Source: JAHIKV01 sp965195225 (GTDB taxonomy: Bacteria; Planctomycetota; Planctomycetia; Pirellulales; Thermoguttaceae). Taken from it: a stretch of 64,000 nucleotides of DNA. Each line of letters starts with the position of its first letter. Position 1 is the stretch's first letter. Positions 52,543 through 61,235 of the stretch are shown one piece after another. The notes under the pieces are model-generated. The model did not search any database and had not been told where the DNA came from. It was given only the letters and a program-made list of their open reading frames with translations. A program made the translations under genes and the position numbers. The stretch spans positions 30,222 to 94,221 of the forward strand of contig CBDAFL010000082.1 of NCBI GenBank assembly GCA_965195225.1, read 5' to 3'.

Positions 52543-53340
52543 ATGAAACCAATTGCCATACGAGCACTGGTAGGACTTGGACTGGGAGTGGGGTTCGCCA
52601 TTCTGGAATTCGTCGTATTGGGAGCCGCTGAGAGGATATTCCACGATCACACTGTTCAACCTATGCGGTTCTTCAATCTAGTATTCGGAATCCTGAATGC
52701 TCCAGCTGAATGGCTCGGCTATATTTGGATTGATATCTTACACTTACCCCCCCGTAGTGAACTTGCCTGGGTGCTCGTACCCGTTGTGACTGTACTGATG
52801 CAATGGGGTCTAATCGGGTTTCTCGGAGGACTTTGGTGGGGATTTAAGTCTGCAACCTCTGTAAGTGTCGGCAAGAGTAATGTCTGGCCAGTTGTTTTAG
52901 TGGGTGGGGGAATCATTGTGGTATGCGGATTCCTGGCCTTTATCCTTGGGGAAGTTTTCTCCAGCCCGGCAAAACCAACCCCGGAACAGGCAAAGATTAT
53001 TTCAGACATCAAAAAGCTGGGGGGCACTGTCCTAATCGGTGAAGAAGGTTCGGGGAGGCCAGGGTTTCGTGTGTGTTTAAATGGGGACCAAGTGACTGAC
53101 GAGGCACTGGTACTTGTCAAAAGGCTAACCACCGATTGTCCAGGACTGGTGTTGATGGGCGACAAAGTAAATGATGCCATTCTTGAACGCCTTAGAAAGA
53201 TTCCCGATCTCCGATGGCTGGTTCTTGCAGAGACCAATGTGACCGATGCCGGATTAAAGCATCTAGAAGTGTTTAACCAACTAGAGATGTTAGGTCTGGA
53301 TAAGACCTCAGGTAACCGTTCACACCCCAGGGAGCAATGA
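52543..53340 (+). CDS. Membrane/LRR protein, 3' end replaced by IS66 terminus
   Basis: 265 residues. Three or four membrane segments (ALVGLGLGVGFAILEFVVLG, LVPVVTVLMQWGLIGFLGGL, VWPVVLVGGGIIVVCGFLAF) are followed by an LRR-like stretch (DQVTDEALVLVKRLTTDCPG, ETNVTDAGLKHLEVFNQLEM). The frame then runs into GGTAACCGTTCACACCCC, the IS66 end, so the last residues SGNRSHPREQ come from the insertion and further LRRs are missing. It resembles the LRR protein of cassette h and may be the original neighbour of cassette i. Confidence 0.6.
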   Translation: MKPIAIRALVGLGLGVGFAILEFVVLGAAERIFHDHTVQPMRFFNLVFGILNAPAEWLGYIWIDILHLPPRSELAWVLVPVVTVLMQWGLIGFLGGLWWGFKSATSVSVGKSNVWPVVLVGGGIIVVCGFLAFILGEVFSSPAKPTPEQAKIISDIKKLGGTVLIGEEGSGRPGFRVCLNGDQVTDEALVLVKRLTTDCPGLVLMGDKVNDAILERLRKIPDLRWLVLAETNVTDAGLKHLEVFNQLEMLGLDKTSGNRSHPREQ

Positions 53341-54003
53341 AGAAGCGGAATCGTGGGCGAGATGAGCTTCGACGGCGGATGTGACGAAGGAAAATACATC
53401 GCGACGCTGCTGACGACAACTCTCAATCACCGTCAACATCGTCTCCACAAATCGACTGCCTCCTACGCTTTGAGTTCCAAACGACAGCTTACGCCAAATT
53501 ACCGCGTGACGCAACGATCGTTCGCCCGCGTTGTTCGTCGGCTCAATATCTTCATACCGCAAAAACGCCCACAGCCACCCGCGATGCCCGTACAACTCCC
53601 GGCATGTGCCGCGCACGTTGCGACTTGAGCTTTGTGTGCCGCGCAGCAGAAGACGCTCCGCTTTGCGACGGACCGGCCCCATCCGACGCCGCAATGCCGC
53701 CCGCGTGATCCTGCCGGCGCGGTAATCGGCCCAATGCTCGAACAACTCGCAGGTGGCGCGTCGCAAGCGATGCCCAAGGTATTTCGCCTGGCCGTCGCCG
53801 CCGTCGCCTCGCGCGTCGGCCGCACCGCGAACACCGTGAACAGCCGGGCCACGAACGTCCACAGCCACGCCTTGCCGTTTTCCTGCTTGGTCGCCGTCTC
53901 GTCGATGTTCAAGTGGTTTTGCGACGGCAGTTCGGCCGCCGCCTCTTCGTACAACGGCCGCAAGTCCTCGGCCGGAATCAGCGGACGTTGGTGTTTTTTG
54001 TGG
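53320..54003 (-). pseudogene. IS66-family transposase relic
   Basis: Minus strand: LYEEAAAELPSQNHLNIDET and NGKAWLWTFVARLFTVFAVR (about 53960-53800) belong to the catalytic domain of IS66 TnpC. After a frame change the normal C-terminal part follows (CELFEHWADYRAGRITRAAL, ERSLRHAVIWRKLSFGTQSV, LLPGV-stop at 53320). The N-terminal half and some central residues around the frameshift are missing. The terminal sequence GGTAACCGTTCAC lies at 53311; the other end is gone, replaced by an unrelated gene at 54013. Closely related to the fragment at 7771-7914. Confidence 0.8.
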
Positions 54004-54012
54004 CCGGGCGGG

Positions 54013-54444
54013 CTAACCGCTCTTCGGCGTCGCGGCAGTGGCGTCGCCGTAGTGGTCGCCGACTTGCAGCAGGCTCAGAACCGCTCCGATCAGCGCGCAT
54101 CGCAGCCAGGTAGTCCAGAGGGTCGCGCCGAACAGCCAGGGAAGGCTTGTCGCCGCTTGGCAGTCGAATCGTCGGATCAGCAGCCCCAACATTCCGCCGG
54201 CCAATCCTCCGAGGATGGTCCAGACGGCGACGTATCGCGCCGCGCCGGTCTGCGTTGCTCTGTAGAGGCCACGGAGGTCGTGGTGTATCCACAAGCCCAA
54301 TACGGCACCGATCAAGGCGGCGCCGATCATATAGTATGCGCCTCCTTCCGGCCGGAACCACTGATTGAAAACGAGTCCCGTCGCGGCCCCGGTGAAGATT
54401 GCCGGAATCCGCGGCACGAACCATCGCGTAAGCTTGGCGGTCAT
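54013..54444 (-). CDS. Small polytopic membrane protein
   Basis: 143 residues from ATG 54444 with GGAGG upstream (the open frame to 54501 is an extension without a site). Four hydrophobic stretches: IPAIFTGAATGLVFNQWF, MIGAALIGAVLGLWIHHD, VAVWTILGGLAGGMLGLLI and CALIGAVLSLLQV. Gly-rich packing, no charged catalytic residues. No family recognised. Isolated between the IS66 relic and the next gene. Confidence 0.65.
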   Translation of the reverse strand: MTAKLTRWFVPRIPAIFTGAATGLVFNQWFRPEGGAYYMIGAALIGAVLGLWIHHDLRGLYRATQTGAARYVAVWTILGGLAGGMLGLLIRRFDCQAATSLPWLFGATLWTTWLRCALIGAVLSLLQVGDHYGDATAATPKSG

Positions 54445-54542
54445 GGCCGACCTCCGATTGAATTGAGGGGGGCACGGCGAACTGAATGGCCGTCTACTCA
54501 ATTATAGCATTGGCCGGGGATGCCGGATTTAGCGGTAACCGT

Positions 54543-55826
54543 TCACAGGGGACTGTCCCCTTGGCGCTGCGGGAAGGGGCGGTGAAGCCGCAAGAGGTTT
54601 TTCACGCTACTCGGAATTCCTCTTGTGCCTACCTCACCCCTACCCGCGGCTGCGGCGGGTATCCGGCCGCTCCCCCGGACGCCGCGACGACGTCCACCAC
54701 CAAACGCAGCCCAGCAGGTGCATAGGCCGCCAGCAATAATCAACAGTGTCAGCGCCCCGGGTTCCGGCAGAACGGTCTTGACGATCTTGATGTCATCGCA
54801 CGTGATATCGCCCTCGTGCAACATCCTTCCGGGATAATATTTGGCGGACGAACTGTTCGTTAGGACAAGCGCACTGTCATGGGCGCGTCGTTCTATCAAT
54901 GAACCGGCCCCCCACGAGGCGCCGCCATCCGTGCTGAAGTAGGCATACATATCTCGCGGATATTGTCCCGGATAAAGATTCGCTTGCAAATAGATGTAGC
55001 CCAAATCGTTGCCGTTTATATCCTTGGTCCACATCCGACACTGGTGCAACACCACGTTTTCCCCGGCATTCTTGTCCGGGTCGACCGAACCATCACTTTT
55101 AATGTACCCTACCGTCTGCCATGTCTGCCCCCAATCCGTGCTCCGTTTCTGTAGAGTGTGCTGTTTGTTGCCGTCACGAAGCACGGCCAGAAACTCACCA
55201 TTACCCAGATAGGCCAAACCGGGTTCGTGGTAAATCCCTTCTGCGGGTGTAGTGATGCTCGAAACATCAATCCACGAATTCCCATTGTCCGTCGTCTTGG
55301 AAAACATCGGACCGGTCCGAGCCAAATACGTAGTATTCCCTACGCTGACATCCTGCCACATTACGGCTGTAGGCTCGTTCAATGGCAAGACAACCGGTTG
55401 GAAGTTACTCCACGTGCTCCCATTGTCCGTCGAACGGCGGACCATGTTTGGCACATGATGCGTACTGGTACTGTCGTCATACCTCGTGTAGAAGATATCA
55501 ATATCGCCATTAGGATACTTGATGAACTCCGCGTTTATTGCATCATACTCGTCGTTTGATATCTTGCCGTCGTCGGTCCACGTTTTTCCATTGTCGTTGC
55601 TGTGGGCCAAAAAAACCTGCCCCGCGTGATTAGTTACTCCACTGCCGTTTGCTTTGCACCTCCGCAACATCAGCCATTTGCCGTCATCGGCCACCACCAC
55701 TCGCGTACATCCTCCCGGGAACAGCGACTCGCCCACGGTGCGAGTAGCGGAATAGACTGAGTCCGCCTGGGCGGTGGATACCACGTACGCAAGCAGAAAC
55801 ACCACGATAGTCAAAGTTGTTCTCAT
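54543..55826 (-). CDS. BNR/Asp-box exported protein with PEP-CTERM signal
   Basis: 427 residues from ATG 55826. Signal peptide TLTIVVFLLAYVVSTAQA. The body is a sialidase-type six-bladed propeller, with Asp-box patterns such as SNDNGKTWTDDG, STDNGSTWSNF, TTDNGNSWIDV, STDWGQTWQTV and STDGGASWGAG. The residues VLPEPGALTLLIIAGGLCTC form a PEP-CTERM sorting signal handled by exosortase. About 45 extra residues follow it, ending inside a GGGGACTGTCCCC repeat, so the natural stop seems lost. The sialidase Arg triad was not identified, so call it propeller rather than sialidase. Confidence 0.75.
   Translation of the reverse strand: MRTTLTIVVFLLAYVVSTAQADSVYSATRTVGESLFPGGCTRVVVADDGKWLMLRRCKANGSGVTNHAGQVFLAHSNDNGKTWTDDGKISNDEYDAINAEFIKYPNGDIDIFYTRYDDSTSTHHVPNMVRRSTDNGSTWSNFQPVVLPLNEPTAVMWQDVSVGNTTYLARTGPMFSKTTDNGNSWIDVSSITTPAEGIYHEPGLAYLGNGEFLAVLRDGNKQHTLQKRSTDWGQTWQTVGYIKSDGSVDPDKNAGENVVLHQCRMWTKDINGNDLGYIYLQANLYPGQYPRDMYAYFSTDGGASWGAGSLIERRAHDSALVLTNSSSAKYYPGRMLHEGDITCDDIKIVKTVLPEPGALTLLIIAGGLCTCWAAFGGGRRRGVRGSGRIPAAAAGRGEVGTRGIPSSVKNLLRLHRPFPQRQGDSPL
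54548..54560. repeat. GGGGACTGTCCCC palindrome
   Basis: Perfect copy of a 13-bp palindrome also at 37122-37134 and, in two opposed degenerate copies, at 61131-61212. Here it forms the 3' end of the Asp-box gene and is preceded by GGTAACCGTTCAC, the same 13 bases as the IS66 terminus at 53311. Confidence 0.75.
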
Positions 55827-55945
55827 CTCGGATTTCCCTTGTTTGTAAAACACTATTGTCGCTAAACGCATTCTCGTTGTCGGTACCCCGATTTCCTGTA
55901 CCCCGATCGCCGGACGCTAGAATCCAAGGGCTGATCCTTTGCGGG

Positions 55946-56995
55946 CTAGAACTTCTTCCCGTCGATCACCAGGCCGTCGTTGCGGTCGCCCAAGCAGAGG
56001 TGGGTTTCGGCGTCGAGCGAGTAGCTCATCATACGCGCCGAGCCGTCGCAGAAGGACATGTGGAAGCCGGTCGCATGAGCGCTGCCGAAGTTCCAGTAGT
56101 ATGCTACCCCAGGTGTGTCTTGTATGAGTGGGCCGGTGCCCGCGCTGACACGGTCGACGCGGCGGTATTGGTCCCCGTTTGCGCCGTTGAAGCACCCTTC
56201 ATCGTCGCCGACGCTACGGCCCGTAAAATAATGATCGGGGTTAAGGTATTTCTCGCCGACCAGGTAGGTGTTCGACAGCCCGTCGGTGATCTCGCTTATC
56301 TTGACCACGCTACGCACATGCGAAATACCGTCGAACCAGCCGCTCGGAGGCCACATGTTGTCCCGGGCAGCCGGATACGTGGTGTTGACGTAGGGGTCGA
56401 AGGGGTAGGGTACTAAGAGGGGATTGAATGTACCTATATTCATCGCATAGTCGTTGCGGTTCAATGTGGGCGGATAGTCGGCATTGAACCACCCACGCCA
56501 ACGTTCGTTTGGGGTTGCCAGAGGAGGCCGGCGCGTTGGACAGTGGAACGCGGCCACGGGAACCTCGTTCCTCTGGGCCATCAGGGCCTTCTTGCTTGCG
56601 GGAATGGGCCACTGATTAAAGCTCCCGGTCGATCCCATATTGAACAGGTTCTCCAACTCGATGTACGGCAGGACGGTAAACAGCCAACCGCCGGGCTGCT
56701 CTTTTCCGAACCCCTGGTCGGGGTCGCCCACCCAGCCGTTTTGCCAGCCGCCGGTTGGGAAGAACCCATGCGTGTACTCGTGGTTGAGGCACCCCAAGGC
56801 GAGTTGTTTAATGTGATTCTTGCACTGTACTTGCCGGGCCGCTTCGCGTGCCGCCTGCACCGCCGGCAACAACAGCGCGATCAGGATGCCGATGATCGTG
56901 ATGACGACCAAAAGCTCCACCAATGTAAAACCCAATTTGGGATTTGGGATTTGGGATTTGCTGATATGATGATCAGCGGCAATGTGTTTATTCAT
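55946..56995 (-). CDS. DUF1559 prepilin-like protein
   Basis: 349 residues. The type IV prepilin-like leader ends with GFTLVELLVVITIIGILIAL followed by LLPAVQAAREAARQVQCKNH, the hallmark of the large planctomycete DUF1559 family. Central motifs (PYIELENLFN, NDYAMNIGTF) and the C-terminal FGSAHATGFHMSFCDGSARM complete the domain. These proteins are processed by prepilin peptidase and are thought to reside in the cell envelope or form pseudopilus-like structures. The short linker before the leader (SKSQIPNPK) is encoded by a GGGATTT repeat. Probably in the same transcription unit as the PEP-CTERM gene upstream (57152). Confidence 0.92.
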   Translation of the reverse strand: MNKHIAADHHISKSQIPNPKLGFTLVELLVVITIIGILIALLLPAVQAAREAARQVQCKNHIKQLALGCLNHEYTHGFFPTGGWQNGWVGDPDQGFGKEQPGGWLFTVLPYIELENLFNMGSTGSFNQWPIPASKKALMAQRNEVPVAAFHCPTRRPPLATPNERWRGWFNADYPPTLNRNDYAMNIGTFNPLLVPYPFDPYVNTTYPAARDNMWPPSGWFDGISHVRSVVKISEITDGLSNTYLVGEKYLNPDHYFTGRSVGDDEGCFNGANGDQYRRVDRVSAGTGPLIQDTPGVAYYWNFGSAHATGFHMSFCDGSARMMSYSLDAETHLCLGDRNDGLVIDGKKF

Positions 56996-57151
56996 AAGTC
57001 ACCGTGTAATTCCATTTCGTCGTTGTCTTGAAAGACAAAATTGGTCCGGGAGCGCGGCGGACTGCCGACCATCTATTTCAAGACGGTCAAGTTAGTCCGC
57101 CGGCGCCCCTGAATCCAATCCCAAATCCTAAATCAACAAATCCCAAATCAC

Positions 57152-57994
57152 TTACTTCCGCTTCCTCCATGCGTAGCAGAGCAGTCCGATCAGGCCCGTG
57201 GCCAGCAACGCCATCGTGCCCGGCTCCGGAACCACCCCGTCGATATAGAACCGCCCGGCGGCTGTGCTATCGCCCATGCCGAAAAACAACCCCGCAACCG
57301 GGACGCTGGTGTACGCGGGGTTGAGAGCTAGCGGATCCGACTCGACGCCATCGACCGTTATGGTGAGTTTGGTGCCGAAGTCCAGCGTATGACGCAACGT
57401 AACCCAAGTGTCGACCGGCACGACCAGGTTCGAGGCGCCATTGTTGATTGTTGCTAGTACATAGGCGGCGCCATCGTAGCTGGCGATACCAACGTAGCCA
57501 GCCGGCGCGGAGGCATTATCAAAGGAAATCCGGGTATGCCGGGAACTGGCACCGAAGTTCGTGTCATTGACAAAGGAAATTCGGCATTGAGTGGCTTCAC
57601 TTTCCGGCAGCGAAGGGAAGTAGACGCTGTGCTCCGCGACGACCGTACCCGATGTCACCGGGCCGCCAGCCATTGTCGCGAAAGCATAGATGTCCTTGTA
57701 GCTGCCGTTGGGGGTCTTGTAGAGCATCGTGTAGTTGTCGCCTTCGATTGCCCCGGGACCCACGGAGGCCGGACCGTACACGGACAGTTGTCCAGAACTG
57801 CTGCCGATAGCGGTGCCTCTATTACTCCAGGATCCCGCCGACGTCACCGACGGGTTGGTTCCGACCGTGTCGTTCTCGAATCCGTCGCTCTGGAACTGGA
57901 GGGTTCCGCCGGCGGTAATCATAGTCGCCTCTGCGGTGGAGGCCAGTGCGACGGTACAAAGGACCACCATTGCCAAAATCATTGCGCGTTTCAT
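57152..57994 (-). CDS. LamG-like exported protein with PEP-CTERM signal
   Basis: 280 residues from ATG 57994 (AAAGG eight bases upstream). Signal peptide LAMVVLCTVALASTAEA. The domain is a jelly-roll of concanavalin/LamG type (GGTLQFQSDGFENDTVG, TRISFDNASAPAGYVG, VDTWVTLRHTLDFGTKLTI). It ends VVPEPGTMALLATGLIGLLC-YAWRKRK, a textbook PEP-CTERM: motif, membrane helix, basic tail. Sorted by exosortase to the cell surface or exopolysaccharide. Downstream DUF1559 gene on the same strand; ECF/FecR genes upstream. Confidence 0.85.
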   Translation of the reverse strand: MKRAMILAMVVLCTVALASTAEATMITAGGTLQFQSDGFENDTVGTNPSVTSAGSWSNRGTAIGSSSGQLSVYGPASVGPGAIEGDNYTMLYKTPNGSYKDIYAFATMAGGPVTSGTVVAEHSVYFPSLPESEATQCRISFVNDTNFGASSRHTRISFDNASAPAGYVGIASYDGAAYVLATINNGASNLVVPVDTWVTLRHTLDFGTKLTITVDGVESDPLALNPAYTSVPVAGLFFGMGDSTAAGRFYIDGVVPEPGTMALLATGLIGLLCYAWRKRK

Positions 57995-58253
57995 CGTAGT
58001 AACCTTTCGTAACCCTTGCCAAATAACCGCCGTCGGGCCGCCAGCGACATGCCGACAGAACAAATCCCGCTACGACAGTCCTCACTCTCATTTCCGCATC
58101 TTCCCGGATGCCCTCGCGGTGTTGGCCAATCCGGCGCGGAACTCCTCGTAAACACACAGCAACTGCACACGTGCTCGCCTCGCCACGTCGTCTACCTCCT
58201 TTCTCGATGTTTGCTATGGCCGCAAGCCCAGCAACTCCTCGTAATAGTATTTT

Positions 58254-60221
58254 TCAATGGCCTTCCGTGTCCTTTTGTCCGTTCGCCTTGATCGGGACCA
58301 GAGTCGAAACCGCGTCGCCGCGATCTTGCAATTTAGCCGGCCCCTCGCACAAACGTTTTACCTCTTCCAGGCTCAACGCCCGGTGGAATATGGCTACTTC
58401 GTCGATCCGCCCATCCCAGAACGACGCGGGCGCAAGTCCCGTCGGATCTTTCGCCATGTTGTTGCATCCGAGCAATAGATATTGCCCCGACGGGGAAGCG
58501 ATGACCCCATCGCACGGCGTGGAGTCCACCTCGACGCCGTTGCGATACAGATGAAGGGTCAATCCATCGGCCACCACCGCCACGTGCTGCCATTGGCCGA
58601 TGGGAAGCAGGTTCGGGGGGTGTTCCCGCACCAGTCCTCTCTCGCCGCGTACCGGGGCAGCACTCGCGTACAAATATCCTTCATCCCTACCCAAGGCAAT
58701 CTTGAGCCGACCGTGGCCGTGGCTGCCGCCATCCATGGCCAAATGAGGCCACCACGATTCCCTGTCGTCGGCAAGCGCCCAGGCCGCGAAGGAAAACTGG
58801 TTCGAGTCGCAGTCGGGCGTTCTGGGCGCAACTACGTAGTCGCCGAAAAACTCGCCGCGCAACTCCAATCCGCCGCCGAACCGGCCGGCGCACCACAACC
58901 GTTCGAGACCACCGGCGCGGCCAACGCCGCTCAATTTTCCATGACGCCCGCCAGACGCCGAATCCAATACCGTAAGCAACTCTTTTTCATCGTTCGGCCG
59001 CTCCATGCGGTAATAAGCGACCGGATCGAGCGACATCACAAGTTCGGCGTAGGCATCGGCGCGGGCCTTTTGCTCATCTTTTCGCGGCGGCATAACGCGG
59101 GCGAATGTTTTCGATCCGTCGGCGTCGGCGACAACAATCGCCGCATTGCCCGACTGCACAACTCCGATCTGACCGGCCGATAGCACCCGTCCTTCGTCCG
59201 CTTCTTCGCCGTCGGAATCAACTGCCGCCAAACGCACCTTGCCGACAAACACATACGTCTTGGTCTGCCCCCGCTTGCTCACCTCGACGCCGAACTCGGT
59301 GCCCAGGTCGGTGATGACGGCCGTTGGAGTGCGGACGGAGAAGAGGGGAGAGACCGGGAGACCGGGAGACCGGGAGACGAGGAGATGGGGAGACGCGGCA
59401 TCGGCCTTCTTTCCCTTGTCTCCTTGTCCCTTTGTCTCCTTGTCTTCCCCCACCCGCGCGGTTAGCTTGCCTAACGAAAGGTAGCCGCCGGCGGTGGATT
59501 CGACCTCGTAGGTGCAAGGCCCTTGAAGAATGACCTTCGCCCCGGAGTCGTAGGTGATTTCCAACAGCCCGGAAGAGAGAATGTATTTTCTGTCTAAGGG
59601 AACGTGGGCAAACCCCAGCGGCGGCAGATAGCGGGGATCGTCGGACCATTTCACATCGACCATGCCGGTGATCCGGCCGACGAACACCATCTCCGGCCTG
59701 GCGTCCGACGGTGCCGACTGCGACGGCGCCTCGGCGATATGTTGGTGACGGGTGATTTTGTACGCCCAAAACCCCAATATCGCCACGCCCATGATCACCG
59801 TGGCGACCATGTAGGAGAACGCCCAACTGCCGACAAAGTCAGAAGTGGGTGGTGGGTAGTGGGTAGTGGGTAGTGGGGGGAATGGGGGTTCGGGGCTCGG
59901 GGTTTGGGGTTCGGGTTGGTGCGGCAGTTCAACTGCCGCACCAACAGAGAGAGATCCCGAACTTTGAATCCCGAATCCCGAATCCCGAACCCCGAACCCC
60001 GCTTCTCCATCAATGGCCGGCGAACCGGCCATCCCTCGCCCCTCGCTTTGAATGCGATGCAGGCCGCCGACGATGGACAAGAAATCGACGTATTTTCGAT
60101 GCAGGGACGAATCGGCGAGGAGCATCTCTTCCAGCCGAGCGGACCGCTCGGGCGAGAGACGGTTTTCGACCAAGTCATACATTAGGTCGAAGAATTCATT
60201 GTTGTGAGAAGGAGATGTCAT
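58254..60221 (-). CDS. FecR/LamG transmembrane protein paired with an ECF sigma factor
   Basis: 655 residues. The N-terminal region (FFDLMYDLVENRLSPERSAR) resembles the planctomycete anti-sigma-like helical part. After a linker (about 65-130) comes the membrane helix FSYMVATVIMGVAILGFWAY, a FecR domain (ILSSGLLEITYDSGAKVILQ, AVITDLGTEFGVEVSKRGQT) and a C-terminal LamG domain (FAAWALADDRESWWPHLAMD, GRIDEVAIFHRALSLEEVK). It overlaps the sigma gene by 4 bp (ATGA), so the two are co-translated. The linker and a Lys-rich loop inside FecR (EDKETKGQGDKGKKADAASP) are low-complexity insertions. It likely senses an extracellular cue and controls the sigma factor. Confidence 0.85.
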   Translation of the reverse strand: MTSPSHNNEFFDLMYDLVENRLSPERSARLEEMLLADSSLHRKYVDFLSIVGGLHRIQSEGRGMAGSPAIDGEAGFGVRDSGFGIQSSGSLSVGAAVELPHQPEPQTPSPEPPFPPLPTTHYPPPTSDFVGSWAFSYMVATVIMGVAILGFWAYKITRHQHIAEAPSQSAPSDARPEMVFVGRITGMVDVKWSDDPRYLPPLGFAHVPLDRKYILSSGLLEITYDSGAKVILQGPCTYEVESTAGGYLSLGKLTARVGEDKETKGQGDKGKKADAASPHLLVSRSPGLPVSPLFSVRTPTAVITDLGTEFGVEVSKRGQTKTYVFVGKVRLAAVDSDGEEADEGRVLSAGQIGVVQSGNAAIVVADADGSKTFARVMPPRKDEQKARADAYAELVMSLDPVAYYRMERPNDEKELLTVLDSASGGRHGKLSGVGRAGGLERLWCAGRFGGGLELRGEFFGDYVVAPRTPDCDSNQFSFAAWALADDRESWWPHLAMDGGSHGHGRLKIALGRDEGYLYASAAPVRGERGLVREHPPNLLPIGQWQHVAVVADGLTLHLYRNGVEVDSTPCDGVIASPSGQYLLLGCNNMAKDPTGLAPASFWDGRIDEVAIFHRALSLEEVKRLCEGPAKLQDRGDAVSTLVPIKANGQKDTEGH

Positions 60222-60778
60222 GGACCTCGATCCTTCTCTGGTAAATGTCCTTCATTCTCCGAAAGCCACGCCTGCTGGACGCAATCGAAGAGCGTCTGGT
60301 GAATCCGCCGCAATGATCGGTAGACGGAGTGGACCGATCGCTCCGACTCGGCGGCGATGGCGCCGACGGACGCCCTGATCTGATACCGGGCGTCAATCAG
60401 CCGGCGGTCTTCTTCCGAGAGTTTTTGGTAGCAATCGCCGAGAAATTCCAACCGAAGATCGGCGCTCTCAACCGCGGCCAAGGCCGTCTCGTCCAGCGCC
60501 GCTTGCAGTTGACCGTTGAAAAGCTTCTGACGCCGTCCTCGACGCTGGCGATAACGCAAAACTTCAATCTGTGCAATCCGTAGTGCCCACGCCCGAAATC
60601 CCTCATCGGAATCGGAGCGGAAATCACGGAATTTCTCCCATAATGTTTTACTTGTCTCTTGGAATATGTCCTCGGCGTCGGCGTGAACGGGCACCAACAC
60701 GTGAATGAACGAGTAGATGCTGTTGGTCCAGCGCGAGTAAAGCCGGACAAATTCGTCGATGTTTCCGTCGGAATTCAT
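60218..60778 (-). CDS. ECF RNA polymerase sigma factor (planctomycete FecR-associated group)
   Basis: 186 residues from ATG 60778 (a longer frame to 60808 is unlikely). Sigma region 2 near the N-terminus (FVRLYSRWTNSIYSFIHVLV, AEDIFQETSKTLWEKFRDF, FRAWALRIAQIEVLRYRQRR) and region 4 at the C-terminus (LSEEDRRLIDARYQIRASVG, IAAESERSVHSVYRSLRRIH) are both intact, with no region 3. Length and order are normal for ECF factors. Coupled to the FecR/LamG gene through an ATGA overlap. Confidence 0.88.
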   Translation of the reverse strand: MNSDGNIDEFVRLYSRWTNSIYSFIHVLVPVHADAEDIFQETSKTLWEKFRDFRSDSDEGFRAWALRIAQIEVLRYRQRRGRRQKLFNGQLQAALDETALAAVESADLRLEFLGDCYQKLSEEDRRLIDARYQIRASVGAIAAESERSVHSVYRSLRRIHQTLFDCVQQAWLSENEGHLPEKDRGP

Positions 60779-61130
60779 GTTAATCCGCCGTGCAACGGAG
60801 AAAAGCAACGGAACGATTCGTCGTCGGAATCACCCCTCCTATATAATAACCACGCGGGCGATGAAAAATTTGCGCGTTAATCTTCCGGTGGAAACAATGC
60901 AACGGCAGGTGCCCTATAATTGTCACGCCCCCCCCTGCCAGCAAGGGCACTGAGCACCGAGAAATAGCGGTAAAACAGAGAAGCCTATCGTCTCCACGCC
61001 CAGAATTCAGGTTCTCGGATGGCCAATGATCCATCCGTGATGGGGTGGCACTGGTAAGGGCCAGGGGAAAAATAATTGTCGAATTTGGGTGGCACCCCCG
61101 GTCGAAGGCGACAGTTATTGCGCGGCGCAA

Positions 61131-61212
61131 GGGGGACAGTCCCATTTTCGCGGCGGTCAAGTCAATTCGTCTGGCAACGTCCCTCACGCCGCGAAAATTG
61201 GGACAGTCCCCT
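61131..61212. repeat. Inverted pair built on GGGACTGTCCC
   Basis: The left arm GGGGGACAGTCCCATTTTCG (61131-61150, extending to GCGGCG) and the right arm CGCCGCGAAAATTGGGACAG (61187-61206, extending to TCCCC) are inverted copies about 30 bp apart. Nothing else recognisable lies between 60779 and 61235. Confidence 0.75.
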
Positions 61213-61235
61213 GTGAACGCCTCCCTCACCGGCAA

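Noticed and set aside
53311..54546. Complete IS66 element bounded by GGTAACCGTTCAC at both ends
   Set aside because: The two copies are in direct, not inverted, orientation, and an unrelated membrane protein gene lies inside; only the 53311 copy is a true IS end.
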